Notes: generated from the sequence alone by a model not told the origin. 64,000 nt of DNA from Liriodendron chinense (GCA_003013855.2 ML058337.1:2356001-2420000), one strand, 5' to 3'. Shown: positions 11,069 through 22,798, numbered from the stretch's first letter. Numbers and translations: made by a program.

Positions 11069-13087
11069 TGAAATTATGTTGGTAATCTAACACGACACCA
11101 ACGCATATGCGTGCGGAAGCTTGGGGAGCAATTAGAATTGTGGCTAAGTCCTAGAGGGGGGTGATTAGGAACTTCTAAAATTCTTTTCGCCTACTTACAC
11201 AATTCAATAATTTAAACTAAGTAAGCAAGAACACTTTGGCTTCCAAGCCTAAGTGGGTCCAATCAATATACTAACATATGATTAAAGCAATAAACATCCT
11301 AGTCTAAGCATGCATAGATTAACTTATGATTAAAATAATCAAGTACATAATCTATGCAACTTAAGTAGACTATAGAGGATGGATCAATTAAGCTTAACTC
11401 TACTCTAGGAGTGAAAGTACATCATGTGTGTGTGGATGTGCCTATCAAGTGCCTAGCATACATTCCTAATTAAGCATTCATAATTAAATAATTAAACACA
11501 ATACATAATGATAAATGTGCTCAAATTCACAAACACAATGATGTATAGTAGTTCGACTACTTGTCTACTCCACTCCCGGTTCAAGTACTCAACCCCTTTG
11601 AGCATACCGACATTCACTAAGGAGTTTAAATCTGGTTCCTCCCAATTAAAGTGTTTTAAATCGCATCCACCCAACCGGGGAGTTAACAGTTTCCTCTAAA
11701 CCTACACGTTCATACCCGTGTTAGTGGCTCCCCTTGAAGAGTTGTTTAGGCCCGCCAAACGTGCCAAGGAATGGCAAACGTCCCTGAATTTTAGGCCCGA
11801 CAAACGTGCTAAAGAACGGTAAAGCGTCCCTATGTTTTAGGCTCAACTAATAAGCCAAGGATCGACAAACGACCTTAAAATGCGAGTTTGACAAATAAAC
11901 TCTACACTCAATTCCTAACAGGAAAAGAGTGGAGCCGGACTCTTATAATTGACAACTTACTTGTCGAATTGAGCCCTTTTGATGCGCCGCTTCGGGTTGC
12001 TTGATCTCTACTCTCCCGTGCTTTAATTAGCTACCCTTGTGCTCCCTCGATGTTGATGTCGTTGCGTCGCCAATGCTCCAGCTCCAATGATCAATCCCCT
12101 TGCATATGCTCTTCTTGAGATGGCCAAGGTGGATAGGAGTTAGGTTTGAGATCTCTACAACTTATGAGAATGGGTTGCCTAAATAGTCTCACCTATAAAG
12201 ATCTCATCATAGAGTATTGAATAAGAATATAACTATCAAGTTCAATCCAATCTCTAGAGATCAAAAGAGGGATAAGTGCATCTTCATCTTGAGCTTTAAA
12301 TAATTCATTCTTGTGATGAATCACAAGGAAGATAACTTGTTTGGGTTAGAAATAGAGCTCTTAATGATCGTCAACAATGATGACTTCTATCTTATCAAAA
12401 TCCCCTCTCTTAATTAAAAAACGAATCCCCCTCCTTTTATAGACTTTCTTACAACGGTAAAAAAAGAGCAGATTCGCGTATCTCCGATTGATCGAAAAAA
12501 GGTCCAATTGATCGGAGATCATTTCCGATTGATCGGAGACCTTTCCGATTGATCGAAAATCTGTCCAGAGAGTTCTCTGGAATAAAGTTCGATTGATTGG
12601 AAGGACCCCTTCCGATGGATCGGAAGAATGTCTGATTGATTGAAAATCTGTCCAGTGAGTTTCAAACTTGCTGGAACAAATTTCGATTGATCGGGACGTT
12701 TGTCTAATGGATCAGAGTCCCATCGAAGCCACTATCCGATTGATCAAAGATCAATCGGAAACTACTGTTTGAGCTGAAATGTTTACAGCAGTTTCTACCT
12801 CTTTAAGTAGTCTAACTTATCATGTTTTTTTATAGAGTTCTAAGACTAATGATGATGACTAAGGGTATTCCTAGTTGGTCTAAGTCATCTAAGAGGTTTT
12901 GAGTTTTTTGGTTCAAAGGGCTAGGGTCACCAAGGCATCTCATTTACCTGATCTTCTTTCTTGATGCTTCTTGCCCACTTGAATCTTCAGTCTTCAGCTT
13001 GTCAAGGCTCAACCGACATTACAACACATAGACTCACGTGATTGACAATTATGGTGCACTAGTATGCCACAGAAAAGTGCACTAACA
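11069..13087 (-). mobile_element. Solo LTR of a SIRE-like Ty1/copia element, about 2.0 kb
   Basis: Begins TGAAATTATG and ends CACTAACA, as the other copia LTRs here do when read on the plus strand. Its flanks are ACAAC (11064-11068) and ATAAC (13088-13092), one mismatch from a 5-bp target duplication. CRM-2 gag resumes on the far side. No internal copia sequence is left, so this is best explained by LTR-LTR recombination. The orientation is minus by analogy with the complete copia element. It carries a minus-strand TATAAAAG at 12434-12441, with a cluster of CCGATTGATCGG-like palindromes upstream of it. Confidence 0.85.
12480..12770 (-). promoter_or_regulatory. U3 palindrome array of the solo LTR
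   Basis: Repeated, mutated copies of CCGATTGATCGG and relatives, separated by phrases such as GTCCAGAGAGTTCTCTGGA. They lie upstream, in the minus direction, of the TATAAAAG at 12434-12441. Confidence 0.7.
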
Positions 13088-14757
13088 ATAACAACAGACC
13101 CAAGCCAAGCACCGAATCCATATGCTCGACCGAGGCCTGACAATTGTTTTCGTTGTGGCCAACTGGACCACTTGTCCAATGTTTGCCCTCAGCGCCCCAC
13201 CGCCAACCTAACCACTAATGAGGGTGATCATGAGGTAGAGCATGTGGAAGGGGAACCCGTGAATGAAGAGTCTTATCAAACCATCCAAGAAGAGAAAGAC
13301 GACGCAGATTGGCTATCCGGGGACCGAGGTGTATCCTTAGTTATGAGGAGACTATGTTATACTCCACGACAGGAAGTACACCCCCAGTGCCACAACATCT
13401 TTACACTCGTTGCACCGTAAATGAGAAGGTGTGTGACGTCATCATCGATAGTGGAAGTAGTGAGAATATCATATCCAAAGTTATGGTGGACAAGCTCCGT
13501 CTTCTTACTACAAAATATCCAGCCCCGTAATCCATCGGGTGGATTAAGAAGGTCGGAGACACTAAGGTAACCGAACAATGCCTCATCTCTTTTTCAATTG
13601 GTATAAGCTATAAGGATAAAATATTATGTGATATTGTGGACATGGAGGCGTGCCATATGCTTCTCGGTCGTCCGTAATAATCGGATCGAGATGTGATCCA
13701 TCGTGGGTGAGATAATACTTACACGTTTATTAAGGATGGAAGAAAGAGGGTTCTAGCTCCTAGGGCGCCGAAGGGCCACCTCGAGACTTCTAAAGTGGAG
13801 GGGAGTTCCCTCCTCACCCTACGAGAATTTGAGAAAGAATTCAAAGAGACCAATGAGATCTATGCCATAGTGGTTAAGGGGGAAGATTCAGGAGGCACCA
13901 ATATTTCACCAACCCTACAACTGCTGTTGAATGAATTCTGGGAGATTTGACCCGAAGATCTTCCTCAGGTGTTACCCCCAATGCGGGATATTCAGCATCA
14001 CATTGATTTTATCCCGGGTGCTAGTTTTCCCAACTGACCGCATTATCGAATAAGCCCTAAGGAGAACAAGATCCTCCAAGGTCAGGTGGAGGAGTTGTTA
14101 AACAAAGGGTTACTCAGGGAGAGTATGAGCCCTTGCACAGTCCCAACCCTGTTGATGCCAAAGAAGGATGGTAGTTGGTGTATGTGTGTTGATAGCAGGG
14201 CTATTAACAAAATTACTATAAAATATAAATTTTCTATTCCCCAACTCGATGACATGCTGGATATGCTTGAGGGGTCTAAAGTATTTTCAAAGCTGGATTT
14301 ACGCAGCGGGTACCATCAAATCTGTATCCATCCCGACGACGAATGAAAAATAGCCTTTAAAACCAAAGATGGGTTATATGAATGGTTGGTGATGCCGTTT
14401 GGGCTATTGAATGCCCCAAGTACTTTCATGCGTCTTATGAATCAGGCTCTAAAACCATTCATAGGCAAATTCATCATAGTGTACTTCGACGGCATATTGA
14501 TATATAATCAGGGAGAAGCAGAATATGTTGATCACCTCAGACAAGTCCTTCAAGTGCTACAAGAAAATAAGCTATATCTGAATCTGAAGAAATATAGCTT
14601 CCTGACGGACCACTTTTTGTTCTTGGAGTTCATGGTGTCGTCTACCGGTATCTGGGTCGACGAAGACAAAGTGAAGGCCATCCGTGAGTGGCCTATGCCT
14701 ACCAACATCCATGAGGTTTGTAGTTTCCATCGGTTGGCCACATTCTATTGCGATTAG

Positions 14758-15589
14758 AACTAGAAAATGAATACAAGGACATTTTCTGAAGGTATTGTTG
14801 CTTTGGGGTTCTGAGTAATGGAAACATTCATAGACAATCACAAGCATTCACAAAAGGTACGCAAGAAGAGATATCGAGGCAAATTTTATTCCAGAGATCC
14901 TAAGATCTTGTACATTCCAGGCCGTGATCTAGCACGAGCCTTTAATTACATCAAACGATCGATGACCCTTGATTAAAGGGCAGAAGACTAGTTAGCGGGG
15001 ACTATGGTCTTAAAGTTTATGGTCGTAGAGACCTGTATTTATTTTGTTATGGACTAAATCATCTTTGTATTAGTCAGATGTTTATGTTCCATGTTTTGGC
15101 CGGAGATCCAAGCAGAGACCGTTAGGGTTTTTACTGAGAGGGTACGACTCTGGGCCTGCAGTTGTCATGTTTGGCAGGCAACCTCGGGAAGACCAGTCCG
15201 CAGTTGTGTGTACCTGAGCAGCCCAACCGACGGATGCCGTTTGGATGGGTAGGGCATCGACCGTTGTGTTGTGGCAATTCATAACAATTACTTTGTAGAG
15301 AATTGAAACTCTTTTGATATGGTTTATCGTGATAACCATAATCCTATTTTTCTAACTTTCAACCCTAATCGGATCATATCTTGCAGTAGATATAAGCAAT
15401 GATATATTTGCATAATTCTGGGTGCTGGTGGCTCCTTTCTGAAAAGTCATTTCATTCATCATGTTGAATCGGGTTAAACCTCGAAGACACGCAATTTTGC
15501 GTATTTGGGGATCCGGGACGGTCATTTGGTCATTCTATTGTGCCCAGAACACTTGAAATATACAAAATAGGCTCAAACGGATCTTGAAA
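14758..15589. other. Unresolved sequence after the truncated CRM-2
   Basis: No recognisable coding continuation of reverse transcriptase. No LTR or terminal repeats seen. Origin unclear. Confidence 0.45.
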
Positions 15590-15965
15590 ACACTTAAAAT
15601 TGAGTCCGGCATGCCTGTAGACATTTTATGTGATTGACTGATTTTTCGGGTGCGTGAGACCTAATTTATGGGTGCGTGGGAGGTCAACACACCCTTAAAT
15701 TGGTTATCCAATTTTGTTGAATTTATGGATGCGTAGGACAATTTTCGGGTGTGTGGGAGTCCAATGCACCCTGAAAATACTTGTCCGAATTATGTTGAAT
15801 TTTCGGGAGCGTCGTACTATTTTCTGGCGCATCGGAGTCCAATGCATACTGAAAATACTTGTCCGAATATGTTAAATTTATCGATGCGTCGGACTATTTT
15901 TTGGACATGTCAGACCATTTTATGGATGCGTCAAACTTCGGTGCATCCTGAGGTTGTTCGTTGAA
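15590..15965. repeat. Degenerate GGTGCGTC repeat block 1
   Basis: Repeated wording built on GGGTGCGTCGGA and TCCAATGCACCCTGAAAATA, at roughly 90-bp intervals, strongly diverged. Confidence 0.65.
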
Positions 15966-16158
15966 TTTGTGGGTGTGCTACCACACTTGCATTTTTATGA
16001 AATTCGGACCTGCAATGGTATTGGTTGTAGTGATCTTTCGGTGAAAGATACCGGTGATCAGAAAAGAATTCCAGTGACCGGGAAATTTTTCCGGCAGTCG
16101 GAAAGGGATTCCGACTAGGGTTTTCGACGATAAATCCTAAGTACCCAAGGGATAATAG

Positions 16159-16184
16159 CTCTCTCTCTCTCTCTCTCTCTCTCT
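16159..16184. repeat. CT microsatellite
   Basis: About 13 CT units. On the minus strand it is a GA run downstream of the TATA box at 16215-16222, so it could lie in a minus-strand leader. Confidence 0.9.
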
Positions 16185-16214
16185 TAATCTGTACAAATGA
16201 ATAGTGCAAGGGGG

Positions 16215-16222
16215 TATTTATA
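16215..16222 (-). promoter_or_regulatory. Minus-strand TATA box candidate
   Basis: GGGTATAAATACC read on the minus strand. GGTGCGTC repeat block 2 lies upstream in that direction, the arrangement seen in the LTR promoters of the window. What it would transcribe is not clear. Confidence 0.5.
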
Positions 16223-16259
16223 CCCAAAAATACCAGACAGCGACCCATGAGGGGCTGCC

Positions 16260-16690
16260 ACGTATGACGCACCCCAAAAAGCCTTCGACGCACCCCAAAA
16301 TAGGTGCGTTGGAGCTCCGACGCACCCCAAAATGATGTTATGAAATATGCTGATTTTTTGGGTGCGTCGAGCTATTTTTCGGGTGCTTTGGAGTCCAATG
16401 CATCCAAAAATGATTTTCTAATTCTTTGTGAATTTATGGGTGTGTCAAGCTATTTTATAGACGCGTCAGACCATTTTTCGAATCCGTCAAGGTCCAATGC
16501 ACCCAAGATCGAAGTTCTGGATTTACTGAATTTATGGACGCGTCGAAGGTATTTTTTAGATGCGTCAAACTATTTTTCGGATGCGTCAGGGGTGAACTAC
16601 ATCCTGAAAATGTTTCTTGAATTTTCATGAATTTAAGGGTGCGTCAAGCGGAATAAATGGGTGCGCTTGATGTACTCGTAGTTTGTAAAA
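16260..16690. repeat. Degenerate GGTGCGTC repeat block 2
   Basis: Several GACGCACC, GGGTGCGTC and TCCAATGCACCC copies in both orientations, with spacing less regular than block 3. It lies between the two opposed TATA boxes. Confidence 0.65.
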
Positions 16691-17033
16691 ATTGGGTTTT
16701 GCGAAGTGAAGGGTTCGCGGGGCCCGCTTTTTGGCCAATCGTCATGCACTGCTTATTATAATTCATAATGAAGGTGTCTACTTGATTTTGGATGGTTTCA
16801 ATCACGGTGATTCGTGGGGCCCACCGGAGAAAAATGGCTAAGTATTAGATCTTTTGCAAATTTTACTATTTGGGGTGTGTTGGATGATATTTTGTGGGAT
16901 TTCCTTGGAATACGTGCCCAATTGATTTGTTTTGGAGGGTACTAACTTTTATGACCCCAACAGATGCCCCTTCGATGCGTTGGGGTGGACGTGTGATAGT
17001 CTAACGTAACACATCGGATTTTTGGGTCCTTAC

Positions 17034-17041
17034 TATAAATA
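17034..17041 (+). promoter_or_regulatory. Plus-strand TATA box candidate
   Basis: CCTTACTATAAATAGATGAG. It precedes repeat block 3 and, further on, the reading frame at 18119. It could be the promoter of the PMD-associated unit, but no transcript evidence is available. Confidence 0.5.
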
Positions 17042-17200
17042 GATGAGATAGTCTTATTTTCCATTCATTTCTCGTTTTTCATTGTGCATTCGCTCTGCCT
17101 TTTACGCATCCAAATATTCGCCAACACACCCTTTTATTGTCGCCAACGCACCCAAAAAAGGTCCTGCGCACCCTTTTATTTCGAATAATGGGATTTTCTA

Positions 17201-17700
17201 GGTGCGTTGAGCGTGACGCACCCATATAATGACTTGGTGAAATTTCTGATTTTAAGGGTGAGTCAGGCTTGACGCACCCAAGTATTAGAACTTGGCTGAA
17301 TTTTGGGATTTTAAGGATGCGTCAAGCCTTGACGCACCCCTCGTCATGACTTTGGGAGAACCCTTTGATTTTAAGGGTGCGTTATGCTTGATGCACCCAA
17401 ATACTGAATTTTTGGAATTGGTCAGATTTTCAGGGTGCGTCAGGGTTGACGCATCCCTCATCATAAGTTTGGGAAAACCCTTCAATTTTAAGGGTGTGTT
17501 ATGCTTGACGCACCCAAATATTATACTTGGGAAAAATCGATGAATTTCGGGGTGCATCGGGCGTGACACACCCATGTATTGGACTTGGGCCAATTCTGGC
17601 ATTTTTGGGGTGCGTCAAGCCTAACACACCCAAATATTAAACTTTACACTTTTTTGCAAAATTCGGACCATTTTAGGGGTGCGTCAGGCTTGACGCACCT
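17201..17700. repeat. Tandem palindrome array, 9 units at about 58-bp spacing (block 3)
   Basis: Nine imperfect palindromes of the form GGGTGCGTC-(4-6)-GACGCACCC begin at about 17201, 17256, 17315, 17375, 17433, 17492, 17550, 17608 and 17677. Spacing is 55, 59, 60, 58, 59, 58, 58 and 69 bp. The intervening filler is also repeated, with words such as TTTGGGAAAACCCTT and TGATTTTAA. The centres are better conserved as palindromes than the filler. Confidence 0.85.
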
Positions 17701-18118
17701 AATTTTTAGGACCTAGAATTTCTTGTTTTGGGGCTCTTTCACGTGTTTATTTGGCCCAACAGTGCTCGTTATATCCACTTTTTGGCTGGGCAAAGTTATT
17801 GCCATGGTGACAGGGATCGTTATTTTGAAGGGTATGGGGTCCCGTACTTCCATCATTAAGTTCTCATGTACATTCATTGTTATTTGGAAGCTGTGTCAGG
17901 TCTCATACACTTTAAACTTTGGGCTATGCCTGGTCGAAATGGTATCTTCTGGAGGTTATTATGATTAATTTAAATAGAGTTTAGACGTACCTGTGCATGC
18001 CTCCCTTGACTTTGGATCTGATGTGAATGGTCTTTCTACGCTTTCTTTCTTTACTCCTTTTTTTATCGAATTGCTATGGTTCTCAGATCGGGCTGTTAGT
18101 CTTGTTTTCCAGCAGACA

Positions 18119-18739
18119 ATGGTTGTAACCCGTGCTTCCCTGCGCACGGCCCGCGATTGCCTACAGCGACTTCTAGGCTCCCTCAATCGTCCTGATGCCT
18201 GGTCATCCTTGGATGGTCAGTTCGACGAAGTCTTCGACGCTTTATCTCGTCTGGGCGTCGACTCTCGCTCTATCCTGAAAGCCATTAAGAATATCTCTCT
18301 TATGACTTCCATCTTAGACGAGCATAGAGAAGCTATACTCGATTTCATCGATGACTTTTCTTTTGGGGAAGAGTTGGCGATTCTTGAGGTGGTGGAGCCT
18401 CCCTTGGCTGCTTCTTTCTTGGCTTCATTGAGCCAATTGCATTCCGTGAAGAAGGAAAACAGGAAGAATGAAAGGTTCCTTGCTTGGGTTCTACCACTGG
18501 CGGAGGCCAAGTTCCCAGATCGTCGTGCCAGAATCTGGAGGACTGCAAGGGAGGCCCTGATGGAGCGTGACAGGCTTGCTGTCGACATATCTATTGCGAG
18601 AAGCCGGACTAACTTCGAATATCTGAACTTCGATTTCGTGCAGCAGTGCATCTCCCACCTGATGGACCTGATTTCTAAGGAAGCCCGGGTTCAAGCAAAG
18701 GTGGATGAGTTGAAGGCTCGGGTTCTTCTGCTGCTGTAG
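18119..18739 (+). CDS. Unknown protein, PMD-associated reading frame
   Basis: An open frame of about 206 codons from the ATG at 18119 (MVVTRASLRTARDC), ending in TAG before 18740. The frame is open further upstream to an ATG at 17993, but that extension is low-complexity and less convincing. I chose 18119 because its context ACAATGG is good and the protein is helix-rich and charged from there. The middle is acidic (FIDDFSFGEELAILE) and the end is leucine-rich (DELKARVLLLL). I recognise no family. It lies about 400 bp upstream of the PMD frame in the same orientation, so it may be a companion gene of the same transposon-like unit or a spliced 5' part of it. It has no internal stop, unlike its neighbours. 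Confidence 0.5.
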   Translation: MVVTRASLRTARDCLQRLLGSLNRPDAWSSLDGQFDEVFDALSRLGVDSRSILKAIKNISLMTSILDEHREAILDFIDDFSFGEELAILEVVEPPLAASFLASLSQLHSVKKENRKNERFLAWVLPLAEAKFPDRRARIWRTAREALMERDRLAVDISIARSRTNFEYLNFDFVQQCISHLMDLISKEARVQAKVDELKARVLLLL

Positions 18740-19124
18740 GACTGAGATCTTCCTCTGACAATGGGGAAAGGGCCTCACAATTTTGTGTCATCTTGTGATA
18801 GACATTAACTTTAAACATTTAAACAATTGATATAACAATCCAAACATTTTGGAATTGTCTTTATAGTTGATGAATGATGATTAGACCATTTTCTCTTTCT
18901 TCTATCCTTTCTTGTTTATATGTGTGATGATGATGTCGTGTTGTGAATGTTGTCGCATTATTTCCTTCTTTACTGGTTTGGATGTATTTTACTAAGGTCT
19001 TAATTCATTTATTTGGCGTTTGCATCTTTCTGACCCGCTGCTTTCTATTTTCTTGAACTTTGCGAACGTCGATTTCTTTCTGCGTGCATTTTCTTTTGCT
19101 CTGAGCTATATCTAGGTTTCTTGC
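18740..19124 (+). other. Spacer between the two reading frames
   Basis: AT-rich, with no coding signal. TTCTTGCATG just before the next start could be an intron end or leader, but neither can be shown. Confidence 0.45.
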
Positions 19125-19821
19125 ATGCCGTCGCAGATCGTAATGGCTAGTGATCCTTCTGGGGTTGGCCCTTCAGTTCCTCCATCGACCCCGTTGAAGC
19201 GCAAGAGGGCGGCTTCGAAGAAAGTTAGTCGCCCATCTGATCAGAACCCTCAGTGGTTCCTGCCTCCAAAAACCTTCAACTTTTACGAACTCATACTAAC
19301 ACTATCCAAGGACATGCAGAAGAAGATCCTTTGTGATAGGGTTGTGCCACCCCCTCCAAACATGGGTATGCAAGAGCAATGGGACGCTCGGTTCACTCCC
19401 TTGCACGGTTTTCGAAGCGATGTGACAACGGGTTTCGAGGAGGGTGAGGCAAGTCCGTTGGCTCCTGCCCAATCCGCCAGGCGTGGTCGCCCAAAGAGGG
19501 CCGACAAGGGTGCAAAACAGGTGTACCTGGAGAAGCAGGCCAGGTCTAAGTCCGATAAGATGAAGATTGTTTGGTCGACTGTTAAGCTGGTCACCTCCCC
19601 TCTCGCCATACGGAACCCTTATACGCGAGGGTATATCAGGTCCACCAGAAGTTTTCAACGGCATCACTCTCTCCCGAGCATTGAGCATTCAGATGTATGC
19701 CGCGCTAATTCCTTCTTTAGCATGGATACATGGACGTCTACCCCCGCGTCGTTCCTCAACTGCTCTTTATCTGAGAATGGCAGACGCCAAGCTGTTTTGG
19801 ACCCAAAGATCATGATCTTCT
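19125..19821 (+). pseudogene. 5' part of the plant-mobile-domain gene
   Basis: Open from an ATG at 19125 (a second in-frame ATG, MASDPSGVG, at 19143) until the copia insertion. The first part is proline- and serine-rich with a basic, nuclear-signal-like cluster (PLKRKRAASKK). A RRGRPKRADKG stretch resembles an AT-hook core. The frame at 19820 is exactly in phase with 25637 after the insertion, so 19125-19820 and 25637-26190 were one exon before the element landed. Function is not known. PMD proteins in plants are linked to transposons and to silencing factors of the MAIL1/MAIN family. Confidence 0.65.
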
Positions 19822-21770
19822 TGAAAGTACGTCAGTAGTCTAACACGAGGCCTACGTATGTGAGGAAGCTTAAAGAGCAACTAGAATTATGGCTAAACCA
19901 ATAGGAGGGGTGATTAAGACCTTTTTGAAATTCTTTTCGCCTACTACTCAATTCAACAAATTTCACTAAGTAAGCAAGAACACTTTGGCTTCCAAGCCTA
20001 AGTGGGTCCAATCAAAAGACTAGCATATGGTTAAGCAATAAACAATCCTAGTCTAAGCATGCATAGGTAAATAATTGATTTAACTAATGAAGCTCCTAAC
20101 CTATGCAAACTATGTAGACTTATGAGAATGGATCACTGAGCTCAAGTCTATACAACTAGTGAAAGTACATCTTGTGTGTGGATGTGCCTAATTAGTTCCT
20201 AGCATACATTCCTATCAAGCATTCATAATTAAACAATTAAACTAATAATGCTAAGATAACAATGTGCTCAATTCAATCACAAACACAAGCATGTATAGTG
20301 GTTCGACTTTGGGTCTACTCCACTCCCGGTTCAAGTACTCAACTCTGAGCACATAGGCATTCACTATTGGAGGTTTTAAATGAGGTTCACCTCTCAACCT
20401 TTACACGGAGGTTTTACTGGTTCACCTCTCAACCATAACTGGAGTTTTGGACAAAGGGCTAACTCTCAACCCAAACGGAGTTTTGGACATAGGCTAACTC
20501 TCAACCCGACGCACGTTCACTCCCGTGTCGGAGGCTCCCCCTTGGAGACTTAGTTTAGGCCTGGTTAACTGGCCAAGGAACGCCTAACGTCCCTAGATCA
20601 AGTTTGACAAACAAACTCTACATGGACTCTAAAAAAGGACAACCTTACTTGTCGGATGAGCCCCTTGTTTAGCGCCGGTTCGGGTTGCTTGATCTCCGCT
20701 CTCCCGTGCTTCAATCAGCTTCCCTTGCTCTCTCGATCGTGTTGTCGTTGCGTCGCCAATGCCTCAGCCACACTTGATCAAACACCTTGCATGTGATGCA
20801 TTTGATATGCCCAAGGTGATAGGAGAATAGGTTTGAGAACTCTACAACTGATGGGAATGGGTTGCCTAGAAGTTCTCTCCTACAACGATCTCATCTTAGA
20901 GTTTTGGACAAGGATTTGCCAATCAAGAAGGTTCCAAACTCTAGAGATCAAGAGGGGATGAAGGTCATCTTGTTTATGAGCTTGGAATGCTCCAATCTTG
21001 TGTTAGAGCACAAGGAAGATGCCTTGCATAGGTTGGGAATGAGCCTCAAATGGTCTCCAACAATGGTGGCTTCACTCCTCTCGAAATCCCTCTCCTTGCC
21101 CCTCAAAACAAGCCAAGCCCTTATATAGAAAATTGTGCAACGAATACAAAACGAGTAGAAAACGGCTAGTGCCGACCGGTCGTGACCGGTCGGCTAGGGG
21201 TCCACGACCGGTCCCTAGCCGACCGGTCGTCCAAGGTCCACGACCGGTCGGCCATAGGACAACATAAGACAAAAAGCTTGCTGTCTCGTGGAGGAAGAAC
21301 AGCCTAGCTGACCGGTCTTGACCGGTCGGCCCCAGTGGCCTGCACACTCCAGCACCCCCTGACCTCTCTGGACCTCAGTTCGACCGGTCTTGACCGGTCG
21401 GTCCAGTCCATCCGACCGGTCGTGACCGGTCGGTCAGGCCTGGGTTCAGCCTGATGGTTGCTGACCCAAATGCTCTTCAACCCACTTGCTTAGGCCACAA
21501 TTTGGGTGATGTTCAGGGACACCTAGGGCCACTTTAAGATGACAAAAGCTTTCCTAATATGGTCAAGGTCATCAAAGAGGATAAGGGTTGGGTTTTGGTC
21601 AAGGTTAAGGCACCAAGGCATCACTTTTACCTGATTCTTCTTCCTTGATGCAGCGGGGCCACTTGAGTCTTCGGTCTTCATCTTCATTAAGCTGAACCGA
21701 CACTAGACTCACTGACGTAAGTGATTGACAAACAAGGTGCACTAGTATGCCACATAAAAGTGCACTAACA
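19822..21770 (-). repeat. 3' LTR of the gag-only copia element
   Basis: 1949 bp, TGAAAGTACG to GCACTAACA on the plus strand. The minus-strand TATA box (TATATAA, 21121-21127) and the GACCGGTC array upstream of it mark U3. The polypurine tract follows at 21771 (ATCTCCCCCTTTG on the plus strand). Confidence 0.88.
21174..21431 (-). promoter_or_regulatory. GACCGGTC palindrome array, 11 copies
   Basis: Eleven perfect GACCGGTC octamers in about 258 bp. Several are paired with a 2-base gap (GACCGGTC-NT-GACCGGTC), giving a 10-bp centre-to-centre distance. The array lies upstream of the TATA box at 21121-21127 on the minus strand. Confidence 0.9.
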
Positions 21771-22531
21771 ATCTCCCCCTTTGTCAAAACAAAATACAAG
21801 TTCAAGATATTACATTGATAATGAATTAAATACAGGACTCTTGACATGCCTAAACTAAGCTGCTCCTCTTCAGTTTGCTCCCCCATAACCTGTCAATCCT
21901 TGCATCACAAAACATAGCAAACTAGTTTTGGTGGGACTTGATCTTTCTCCCCCTTTTTGTTAGCAATTGACAAACTATTCTCTCCCCCTTAATGATATAT
22001 CAATAAGGTTAAGGTAAGAGTAGAGAGTATGTCGCAGTTATAACTATAAGCACATGCTAACAAGGAAAGTATAGGGTGCATGAATTTAAAAACATGGAGC
22101 ATGCTAAGGAACATGATAACAAGCATATGTTAATTGGTCAAGGATATACATTTGCAATAGAAGCACAAGGGCTTATAGCCCAATCAACCAACCTCCCCTA
22201 ATGGTATATCAAGACCAATACCAAGCAAAGATTAGCATACAATGAAGAAAAAAAATTCAACAAAAATAGCTAATCTAAGCATGATGATAGTCTAGCAAGC
22301 AAATATACAAGTTAAAAATAAGGCTAAACTACCAAATTTGGGCTCATGAGGCTTGAATCCTCTGATTTGCCCATACATATAGAAATAAGGCTGAAATCCT
22401 CAAATGTTCCTATTAAAGCATTTCTAGCTACCCTTGCAAACTATGTTGAGATTGATAAACCTAAGGGTACCTAATTTCCTCAACACCCTCATAGAATGTA
22501 GCATGAGGTGAGGGGTTGGGAACTCCTTCTC
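21771..22531 (-). other. 3' non-coding internal region of the gag-only element
   Basis: Contains the polypurine tract and C-rich runs (CTCCCCCTTTTTGTTAGCA). A similar stretch occurs at 30659-31035 in another copia copy. No coding signal. Confidence 0.7.
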
Positions 22532-22798
22532 CTAGAAGGGATAGCGGTTGGGATCCCCTCTTAGATAAGCAGGAAGAGGGGTTGTGGTGGAGGCTGAGAG
22601 AGTAAGATCTTTATGCTGGCTCTCATCACAAGCGGAGTCACCAGATTCGGACTCCTCCGTATCATCCCAAGTGGCAGCCATTGCCTTTTTGCCTTTCGGT
22701 TTAGGCCCATCCGGACATTCCGGGGCAATATGGCCACGACGACCGTAACTGTAACAATGGACGGATGAAGGCATGGATGATTTTCCTTTATGTTTCAC
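22532..22798 (-). pseudogene. Gag zinc-knuckle fragment
   Basis: Reads CYSYGRRGHIAPEC, the copia gag knuckle with its second cysteine changed to tyrosine (the complete element has CYNCGRYGHIASEC). The WDDTEESESGD stretch that follows parallels the complete element's gag. The frame ends at 22532 and no pol follows. Confidence 0.75.

Larger units (their letters stand above)
9372..14757 (+). mobile_element. CRM-like Ty3 retrotransposon, 3' truncated (element CRM-2)
   Basis: 5' LTR 9372 to about 10006, primer site 10009-10020, gag, zinc knuckle, protease and the first part of reverse transcriptase. Homology stops after 14757 and I found no RNase H, integrase or 3' LTR. The gag is split by a solo copia LTR (11069-13087). 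The reverse transcriptase wording (MPFGLLNAPSTFMRLMNQ, then KFIIVYFD) resembles CRM-type chromoviruses. Confidence 0.82.
10040..14757 (+). pseudogene. gag-protease-RT remnant of CRM-2
   Basis: Gag begins at an ATG at 10040 and is broken by stops. Similarity is visible near 10480-10710 (ASAWWEQLQ, FLPSDYN). It stops at 11068, where the solo LTR sits, and resumes at 13088. The zinc knuckle at 13145-13186 is intact (CFRCGQLDHLSNVC). The protease motif IIDSGSSENI lies near 13440-13470. Reverse transcriptase covers 14086-14757: KKDGSWCMCVD, then KLDLRSGYHQI, with a TGA at 14344-14346. The catalytic box reads YFDG near 14485-14496, so the second catalytic aspartate is lost. RNase H and integrase are missing. 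Confidence 0.8.

Noticed and set aside
17201..17700. CRISPR-like array
   Set aside because: The units are regularly spaced, but spacers are related to each other, the repeats vary, and the setting is a plant genome.
18217..18651. 144-codon minus-strand frame
   Set aside because: Antisense to the better reading frame at 18119-18739, with low-complexity serine-rich content and no recognised family.
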